A stretch of 48,821 nucleotides of DNA, taken from assembly GCA_022788105.1 (NCBI GenBank), contig JALEVZ010000111.1, positions 1 through 48,821 on the forward strand, given 5' to 3'. Below the pieces are notes generated by a model that was not told where the DNA came from, made no database searches, and was given only the letters and a program-made list of their open reading frames with translations. Positions 42,715-48,821 of this stretch are shown here, in pieces. The position numbers were made by a program, and so were the translations under genes. The DNA comes from Prevotella sp. Lineage in GTDB: Bacteria > Bacteroidota > Bacteroidia > Bacteroidales > Bacteroidaceae. The first letter of the stretch is position 1, and each line of letters opens with the position of its first letter.

Positions 42715-45195
42715 ATGGATAATATTAAACGCATCATTTCACTCCTGTGGTTGAAGGTCTGCGACTTTTGGCCGTGGTACAAGAATCTGTACAAGGGACG
42801 CGCATGGTACACAAAGACGGGCATCGGCTTTGCATCATGCATCGTGGCATTTCTTCTCTATTTGGGAATGGTTGACATTAACTTCCTATGGCTATTTGGC
42901 AAAAGCCCAGGCTTCAGTCGAATCATGGACCCAGACACTCATCAAGCATCCGAGATTTACAGTTCTGACGGTAAGCTTATCGGCAAGTTCTTCAATGAGA
43001 ACCGCACCCCTGTAAAGTACGAAGACGTCAATCCTGTATTCTGGAAAGTGCTTGTCGACACTGAAGACGAACGTTTCTACAGTCACCACGGCATTGATGT
43101 ATTCGGACTGTTTGCTGCTGCAAAAGACATGATTGTTCACCACGACGCCCGTGGAGCATCTACCATCACCCAGCAGTTGGCAAAGAATATGTTCCGTGTT
43201 CGTACGCAATATTCCACAGGACTGCTTGGCTACATTCCTGGCATCAAGATGCTTGTAATGAAGAGCAAAGAGTGGATTATAGCCACTAAGCTTGAGATGG
43301 TGTATGACAAAAAGGACATTCTGACCATGTACGCCAACACCGTGGATTTCGGTTCCAACTCCTTCGGAATAAAGACAGCGTGCAAGACCTATTTCAACAC
43401 CACCCCATCGGCGCTCACCGTAGACCAGATGGCGGTGCTTGTAGGCATGCTTAAGGCAACGACATATTACAATCCGCGTTCTAACCCGAAGAACAGCTTC
43501 AAGCGTCGCAACATCGTGCTGTCGAACATGATGCGTCATGGTGACATCAACCGTGCACAATACGACTCTATAAGCCAGTTGCCCATAACGCTGAACTACA
43601 GCGTCGAGAGCAACTATGACGGCAAGGCACTGTATTTCCGCGAATATCTTGCAAGCTATCTGAAAGACTGGTGTGAAGACAATGGCTACGACTTGTACAG
43701 CTCTGGCCTGAAGATTTACACCACACTCGACTCCAAGATGCAGGAATATGCAGAAGAAGCAGCCATCAAACAGATGAAAATCGTACAGCGCAACTTCAAA
43801 AACCATTGGGGTAAAGAAGATCCGTGGCAGGACGAAAATCACAATGTCATACCAGGATTTATAGAAGGAATAGCCAAGCGTCAGCCTGTCTATAAATACC
43901 TTTCATCACGTTTCCCCAACAATCCAGACTCGATAGACTACTATTTGAATCTGCCGCACAAGGTAAAACTGTTTGACTACGAGAAAGGATTCATCGAGGA
44001 ACAGATGTCCACAATGGACTCCATACGTTACATGGTACACTTCATGCACTGTGCATTTGTCGCAATGGAGCCTCAAACAGGAGCTGTAAAGGCATGGGTC
44101 GGCGACATCAACTTCAATTCATGGAAATATGACAAGGTGACCGCAATGCGCCAGCCTGGCTCCACATTCAAGCTGTTCGTTTATACAGAAGCCATGAATC
44201 AAGGCCTCACTCCGTGCGACAAACGTCGTGACGAGTTCTTAAGCATGAAGGTTTGGGACAAGAACAAGCACGAAGAGACCACATGGCGTCCCTCAAACGC
44301 AAATGGATATTTCACTGGCGACTCCATTCCCTTGAAGGGAGCTTTTGCCCGAAGCATCAACTCCATCGCTGTAAGACTCGGTCAGGAGATGGGAATTGCG
44401 CGCATCATAGAGACCGCCCACAAGATGGGTATAAAGAGTCCGCTTGACGACGCGCCGTCACTCGCTTTAGGTTCAAGCGACATCAACCTGCTGGAGCTTG
44501 CCAATGCCTATTGTACCGTTGCTGACGACGGACGTCATCGCGCGCCAGTTGTCATAACCCGTATTGTTGACAAGAATGGTCGCGAAGTCTACACCAGCCC
44601 CGCCACACAGGAGCAAGCCATACCATACAGAAGCGCATTCCTAATGCAACAACTGCTGATGGGCGGCCTGCGCGAACCCGGAGGCACCTCCATGAGCTTC
44701 GGCGGATATGTCGGTAAATTCCGCGACACAGACTGGGGCGGCAAGACAGGCACATCAAACAATCACTCTGACGCGTGGTTTATGGGCATAAGCCCCAACC
44801 TTGTAGTCGGAGCATGGGTGGGCGGCGAATACCGTTGCATACACTTCCGCACAGGAGCACTCGGACAAGGCAGCCGCACCGCTCTGCCGATATGCGGTTA
44901 CTTCGTGGAGTCATTGCTCAACGATCCCAACTTCAGCAAGTACCACGCCAAGTTCGGCAAGCCCAAAGACGACGCCATCAAATACAACATGTACAACTGC
45001 GACAGCTACTATTCACGCGCCAAGAGCGACACTGTGGCGGTCGACAGCACAAGTGTTGACGAAGAGATTATGTTCGACGAGAACGGCAATGCCATAGAAC
45101 ACAATGTTGCAGCGCCCTCTAACGGAGAAAAGCACAGCGAGAAGCCACAACACAACCATCCTACGGAAGAGGACGTGAACTTCAACGACCTGTAA
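42715..45195 (+). CDS. Class A penicillin-binding protein (PBP1A-like)
   Basis: An 826-residue bifunctional peptidoglycan synthase. One membrane anchor lies at about 36-56. The GT51 domain has TEDERFYSHHGID with Glu117, GASTITQQLAKN and the LVGMLKATTYYNP segment. The transpeptidase domain has the SxxK motif in RQPGSTFKLF, SIN in ARSINSIAV and KTGT in WGGKTGTSNNHSDAW. The C-terminal 60 residues are polar and rich in Ser, Asp and His. It builds and cross-links glycan strands in the periplasm, next to MtgA at 3204. A perfect 15-bp terminator follows. Confidence 0.95.
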   Translation: MDNIKRIISLLWLKVCDFWPWYKNLYKGRAWYTKTGIGFASCIVAFLLYLGMVDINFLWLFGKSPGFSRIMDPDTHQASEIYSSDGKLIGKFFNENRTPVKYEDVNPVFWKVLVDTEDERFYSHHGIDVFGLFAAAKDMIVHHDARGASTITQQLAKNMFRVRTQYSTGLLGYIPGIKMLVMKSKEWIIATKLEMVYDKKDILTMYANTVDFGSNSFGIKTACKTYFNTTPSALTVDQMAVLVGMLKATTYYNPRSNPKNSFKRRNIVLSNMMRHGDINRAQYDSISQLPITLNYSVESNYDGKALYFREYLASYLKDWCEDNGYDLYSSGLKIYTTLDSKMQEYAEEAAIKQMKIVQRNFKNHWGKEDPWQDENHNVIPGFIEGIAKRQPVYKYLSSRFPNNPDSIDYYLNLPHKVKLFDYEKGFIEEQMSTMDSIRYMVHFMHCAFVAMEPQTGAVKAWVGDINFNSWKYDKVTAMRQPGSTFKLFVYTEAMNQGLTPCDKRRDEFLSMKVWDKNKHEETTWRPSNANGYFTGDSIPLKGAFARSINSIAVRLGQEMGIARIIETAHKMGIKSPLDDAPSLALGSSDINLLELANAYCTVADDGRHRAPVVITRIVDKNGREVYTSPATQEQAIPYRSAFLMQQLLMGGLREPGGTSMSFGGYVGKFRDTDWGGKTGTSNNHSDAWFMGISPNLVVGAWVGGEYRCIHFRTGALGQGSRTALPICGYFVESLLNDPNFSKYHAKFGKPKDDAIKYNMYNCDSYYSRAKSDTVAVDSTSVDEEIMFDENGNAIEHNVAAPSNGEKHSEKPQHNHPTEEDVNFNDL

Positions 45196-45251
45196 CCTCT
45201 GTTGTTGAACACAGCAGATAATATCGCCAACAAACACACATTATAACAAAT

Positions 45252-45295
45252 ATAGAAAACGCACCTGGAGCCTTTATCTGAGGTGCGTTTTCTAT
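45252..45295 (+). terminator. Terminator after the class A PBP gene
   Basis: ATAGAAAACGCACCT (45252-45266) and AGGTGCGTTTTCTAT (45281-45295) pair perfectly over 15 bp with a 14-nt loop and an A-run/T-run pair, so it could work in both directions. Confidence 0.85.
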
Positions 45296-45355
45296 AAACA
45301 CAACAATCAAACCAAACAGACAGATAGCACAAAGTTCCTTTTGCGACCCGATACT

Positions 45356-47410
45356 ATGAGAAGCCACATTCAGAAAATACTCACCACCGCCTTTTTACTA
45401 CACGGCTTTTGCGTGTCCAGCATGGCAGACAACTGGCACAAAGGCTTTGTTGTGAGCAGAGTGTTTTCGTATGCGTCAAGTGTCGTGGCGAGCATTGCCC
45501 CTACAGACAGCATAGTGTCATACACATACATAAAGTACCGCATCTCCACCGACCGCCGCAACTTCACCCTTCTGGCAGTGCCAACAATGTATGCCATTGC
45601 CCACAGCGGCGAGCGCAAGCATGTAGGCGAGACCTACGACAAGGTGGAAATCAGTAAGGAAGAGATAACCAAAGCCACACGCCTGCTCCAACAAAGCACC
45701 ATACCCCACAACAGGAAGACCATGCCTGTATTGGTCAAATACCTCACCCCCGACATTTACGGACAGACACTCATCGGCGACTACATGCTCTCCCCGTTCA
45801 ACCATAGCAACCGCCGATTCTACAACTACCGCACCATATCCTTCATGGACGGCTCCACTACCATTACCTTCAAGCCGAAGGTGAAGAGCACCCAACTCGT
45901 AAGCGGCACAGCAGAAGTCGACCCCAACACTGGCCGTATAAAGTCGGCTGTAATAAACGGAGAGTACGACATGATTGATTTCACGCTAAATGTAATCATG
46001 GGTTCCGAAGGACGCTTCTCCCTCCATCCTGCTCAATGTGTGCTCAACGCGCGTTTCAGCTTCGTCGGCAACAAGATTTCTTCACAATACGAGGCGACAT
46101 ACGGACTCCCTCCCATCCCTGACGACAGCATCGGCAACCAGACAGACACCACCCTAATGTCCAAAGTGCGCCCCTACCCACTTACACAAGCCGACAAAGA
46201 GAGCTATCGCCGCCACTATCTGCACAACGAAGCAGCAAGAAAAGGAACTACCGCGACAGACTCCACCACAACGAAACGCAGCTCCAAACGTCTATGGGAA
46301 AACCTTGGCGAGACATTGTTTACACGTATCCGTTCCGACTTCGGCGGAGAACGTCAGGGAAGCATACGCCTAACCCCCATTCTCAACCCTCTATATCTTG
46401 GCTACAGCGGACGAAGAGGACTCACCTACAAGTTTGATGTACGCATGAACTATGCTTTCTCCACAAACAGTCAGCTTGCCACGCGAGTAAAAGCGGGCTA
46501 CTCGTTCAAGCAGAAGCACCTGTTCTACACCATCCCCGTGACCTACACGTTCAACAACCGTCACAACGGATTCATCGAGCTGGAATATGAAGGCGGCAAG
46601 CGTATTACCAACTCCACCGTTGCCGACGCAATAAAGGGAATGAATCGCGACTCCATCGACTGGAACGCGATGGACCTCGAATACTTCAAAGACACCAAGC
46701 TGCGCCTTGACGTCCACTATGACCTTTCCCCGAAGTTAGGACTACAGGCAGGCATTTCGTTCCATCGCCGCACAGCAACAGACCGTGCCTCATATGCCAC
46801 ATTGGGTCAAAGTCCACACTACACATCTGCCGCCCCACTGTTGGAAATAGAGTACAGGCCATGCGGTTACAACGGTCCCATTGTCACCGCAAACTACGAA
46901 CGTGGAATAAAAGGCTTTTGCAATGCAGGCATAGAATACGAGCGCTACGAGTTCGACGCCCAGTACAAGCACCACATGCGCAGTCTCTCACTACTACAGA
47001 TGCGCGCTGGCGTCGGCTTCTACTCACATAAAGGCGACGATTGGTACTTCCTCGACTACTCCAATTTCCGCGAAAATAACATCCCTGGCGGATGGAACGA
47101 CGACTGGGCCAACGAGTTTGAACTACTCAACTCCAACTGGTACAACGCCTCCTCTTACTATATACGCAGCAATCTGACCTACGAGTCGCCAATACTTATA
47201 GCCGCGTGGATTCCGTTCGTGGGGCGCTACATAGAGAAAGAGCGTATATACATAAACGCCCTAAGCGTTCAGCGACTGCATCCTTACGTCGAATATGGTT
47301 ACGGCATCCGCACCCGCCTGTTCTCAGCAGGCATGTTTCTCGCGCAGAGCAACGGACGTTTTGATGGGTTTGGCCTACGTTTCGGCTTCGAACTGTTTCG
47401 TCAGTGGTAG
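45356..47410 (+). CDS. Putative outer-membrane beta-barrel protein, DUF5686-like
   Basis: A 684-residue exported protein. The ATG at 45356 opens a clear signal peptide (ILTTAFLLHGFCVSSMA); the frame is open five codons further to a TTG that is less likely. Residues about 55-270 hold a small-domain region with SFMDGSTTITFKPKVKSTQ. The second half, from about 330, shows alternating polar/aromatic strands ending in the aromatic residue Trp (GFGLRFGFELFRQW), as in outer-membrane barrels. It recalls the Bacteroidetes DUF5686 family by layout; I could not confirm this. Function unknown. It follows the PBP terminator, so it has its own promoter or is read through. Confidence 0.75.
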   Translation: MRSHIQKILTTAFLLHGFCVSSMADNWHKGFVVSRVFSYASSVVASIAPTDSIVSYTYIKYRISTDRRNFTLLAVPTMYAIAHSGERKHVGETYDKVEISKEEITKATRLLQQSTIPHNRKTMPVLVKYLTPDIYGQTLIGDYMLSPFNHSNRRFYNYRTISFMDGSTTITFKPKVKSTQLVSGTAEVDPNTGRIKSAVINGEYDMIDFTLNVIMGSEGRFSLHPAQCVLNARFSFVGNKISSQYEATYGLPPIPDDSIGNQTDTTLMSKVRPYPLTQADKESYRRHYLHNEAARKGTTATDSTTTKRSSKRLWENLGETLFTRIRSDFGGERQGSIRLTPILNPLYLGYSGRRGLTYKFDVRMNYAFSTNSQLATRVKAGYSFKQKHLFYTIPVTYTFNNRHNGFIELEYEGGKRITNSTVADAIKGMNRDSIDWNAMDLEYFKDTKLRLDVHYDLSPKLGLQAGISFHRRTATDRASYATLGQSPHYTSAAPLLEIEYRPCGYNGPIVTANYERGIKGFCNAGIEYERYEFDAQYKHHMRSLSLLQMRAGVGFYSHKGDDWYFLDYSNFRENNIPGGWNDDWANEFELLNSNWYNASSYYIRSNLTYESPILIAAWIPFVGRYIEKERIYINALSVQRLHPYVEYGYGIRTRLFSAGMFLAQSNGRFDGFGLRFGFELFRQW

Positions 47411-47466
47411 CAGTCCCTAACATAATCCCGAAAAAGAACGTATAAAGGACAAATTACCGCAATACG

Positions 47467-47499
47467 TTGGCGTAATATGGAAAAAATGTATTATTTTTG
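47467..47499 (+). promoter_or_regulatory. Probable promoter of thrS
   Basis: TATTTTTG (47492-47499), 29 nt before the ATG, with TTG (47467-47469) 22 nt further up as a possible -33 element. Confidence 0.5.
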
Positions 47500-47528
47500 C
47501 AATCAACTTGATTAAATACTAATTTGTT

Positions 47529-48821
47529 ATGGTTAAAATCACATTTCCGGAAGGCTCAGTTCGTGAGTACGAACAAGGCGTAACCGGCTTTCAAATCGCC
47601 GAGAGCATTTCACCGGCTCTCGCTCGCGACGTTGTATGTTGCGGTGTAAATGGTGAAACAGTAGAACTGAACCGACCCATCAACGAGGACTCTACTATAG
47701 CCCTCTACAAGTTTGAGGACGAGGAGGGAAAGCACACTTTCTGGCACACATCTGCCCACCTGTTAGCTGAAGCCCTGCAGGAGCTCTACCCTGGCATACA
47801 GTTCGGCTTTGGTCCTGCCGTTGAGAACGGCTTCTTCTACGACGTGATGCCCAAGAATGGTGACGTGATCAGCGAGAACGACTTCCCCAAGATTGAGGAG
47901 AAGATGAAAGAGCTGGCAAAGAAGAACGAGCTGGTTGTGCGCAAGGAGATTTCCAAAGCCGACGCGCTGAAGGAGTTCAAGGCCGACGGACAGGAATATA
48001 AGTGCGAGCACATCGAGCAAGATCTCGAAGACGGCACCATCACAACCTACACACAGGGCGCTTTCACCGACCTCTGCCGCGGTCCTCACCTCGTGAGCAC
48101 CGGCGCCATCAAGGCCATAAAGATAACAAGCGTTGCCGGCGCATTCTGGCGTGGCGATGCCAAGCGCGACCAGATGACACGTATCTACGGCATCTCATTC
48201 CCGAAGAAAAAGATGCTCGACGAGCACCTCGCCATGATAGAGGAAGCCAAGAAGCGTGACCACCGCAAGATTGGCAAGGAGATGGAGCTCTTCATGTTCT
48301 CCGACCGCGTGGGCAAAGGTCTGCCCATTTGGCTGCCGAAGGGCACACAGCTGCGTCTGCGTCTGCAGGAGCTGCTCCGCGCCATGCTCAAGCCCTATAA
48401 CTATCAGGAGGTCATCACTCCGGGTATCGGTGGCAAGAGCCTCTATGTGACATCCGGTCACTACGCCCACTACGGCAAAGACGCCTTCCAGCCCATCCAT
48501 ACACCCGAGGAAGACGAAGAGTACATGCTCAAACCCATGAACTGTCCTCACCACTGCGAGATATACTCACGCAAGCCGCGTTCATACAAAGATCTGCCTT
48601 TACGTATTGCAGAGTTCGGCACCGTGTTCCGCTATGAGAAGAGCGGTGAGCTCCACGGTCTTACCCGTGTACGCACGTTCACACAGGACGATGCCCACAT
48701 CTTTGTGCGTCAGGATCAGGTTAAGAAAGAGTTTGAGAACGTTATCGACGTTATCTTGAAGGTGTTCAAGATCTTCGGCTTCGAGAACTACGAGGCTCAG
48801 ATTTCTCTGCACGACCCCAAG
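47529..48821 (+). CDS. thrS: Threonyl-tRNA synthetase, N-terminal 431 residues (cut by window edge)
   Basis: The gene charges tRNA-Thr with threonine. From the ATG at 47529 the frame stays open to the last base. Residues 1-62 are the TGS domain ([14 protein letters not shown]); the editing domain has HTSAH (His73, His77) and TDLCRGPHL; the class II catalytic core has [21 protein letters not shown] with the zinc Cys, and motif 2 in [16 protein letters not shown] with [10 protein letters not shown] after it. A full ThrS has about 645 residues, so roughly a third is missing, including the anticodon-binding domain. In Bacteroidetes infC, rpmI and rplT often follow; that cannot be seen here. Confidence 0.95.
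   Translation, partial: MVKITFPEGSVREYEQGVTGFQIAESISPALARDVVCCGVNGETVELNRPINEDSTIALYKFEDEEGKHTFWHTSAHLLAEALQELYPGIQFGFGPAVENGFFYDVMPKNGDVISENDFPKIEEKMKELAKKNELVVRKEISKADALKEFKADGQEYKCEHIEQDLEDGTITTYTQGAFTDLCRGPHLVSTGAIKAIKITSVAGAFWRGDAKRDQMTRIYGISFPKKKMLDEHLAMIEEAKKRDHRKIGKEMELFMFSDRVGKGLPIWLPKGTQLRLRLQELLRAMLKPYNYQEVITPGIGGKSLYVTSGHYAHYGKDAFQPIHTPEEDEEYMLKPMNCPHHCEIYSRKPRSYKDLPLRIAEFGTVFRYEKSGELHGLTRVRTFTQDDAHIFVRQDQVKKEFENVIDVILKVFKIFGFENYEAQISLHDPK

Overview
The window looks like a stretch of ordinary chromosome from a Bacteroidota bacterium, most likely Bacteroidales and Prevotella-like. The lines of evidence are promoters of the TAnnTTTG / TTTG type, start codons without Shine-Dalgarno sequences, a fused FeoA-FeoB iron transporter, a fused LpxC-FabZ protein, a eukaryote-type glycogen branching enzyme, an archaeal/eukaryotic-type ProS and several Bacteroidetes-only proteins of unknown function. 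The genus is inferred from remembered protein resemblance and was not tested. I see no phage, plasmid, insertion sequence, CRISPR array, rRNA or tRNA.

Layout. 1-2160 (minus): start of a YidE/AspT-type transporter (cut by the window edge) and proS. 2375-7519 (plus): OmpA-like lipoprotein, mtgA, a UvrD/PcrA helicase and a secreted DUF5715 protein. 7750-10932 (minus): a secreted unknown and feoAB. 11100-19754: a phytase-esterase-like secreted protein, a HAD phosphatase, ftsK, a 3'-5' exonuclease, an RlmI-like methyltransferase, tilS and kdsB, with several tight or overlapping convergent ends. 20414-24812 (plus): MORN-repeat protein, glgB and a membrane protein. 24809-31029 (minus): zinc-ribbon membrane lipoprotein, U32 peptidase-family protein, metA and a GHL10 glycosidase. 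31240-38205 (plus): phoH, purC, ubiE/menG, aroE, purM (interrupted), prfA, pyrF. 38355-47410 (plus): lpxD, lpxC-fabZ, lpxA, miaA, a class A penicillin-binding protein and a putative outer-membrane barrel protein. 47529-end: thrS, cut by the window edge.

How the genes work together. Much of the window builds the cell envelope: kdsB and lpxD-lpxC/fabZ-lpxA make Kdo and lipid A; mtgA, the class A PBP and perhaps the GHL10 and DUF5715 proteins act on peptidoglycan; ftsK couples division to chromosome segregation. purC, purM and pyrF make nucleotides; aroE, ubiE and metA serve aromatic, menaquinone and methionine synthesis; proS, thrS, tilS, miaA and prfA serve translation.

The two most unusual things are these. 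(1) Three copies of a 187-bp intergenic element (A 7552-7738 minus, B 19894-20080 plus, C 29210-29396 plus) share one architecture: an identical 15-nt head, exactly four 22-nt units, a TTAAC-N4-GTTAA dyad and a tail ending in a small hairpin. Unit sequences differ, but the power to form inverted repeats is kept. I do not recognise this family. (2) purM is interrupted by two in-frame stop codons (TAA, TGA) 12 nt apart, lying in a loop insertion; the second stop is directly followed by an in-frame ATG. It is either a fresh pseudogene, a sequencing artefact or a naturally split two-chain enzyme.
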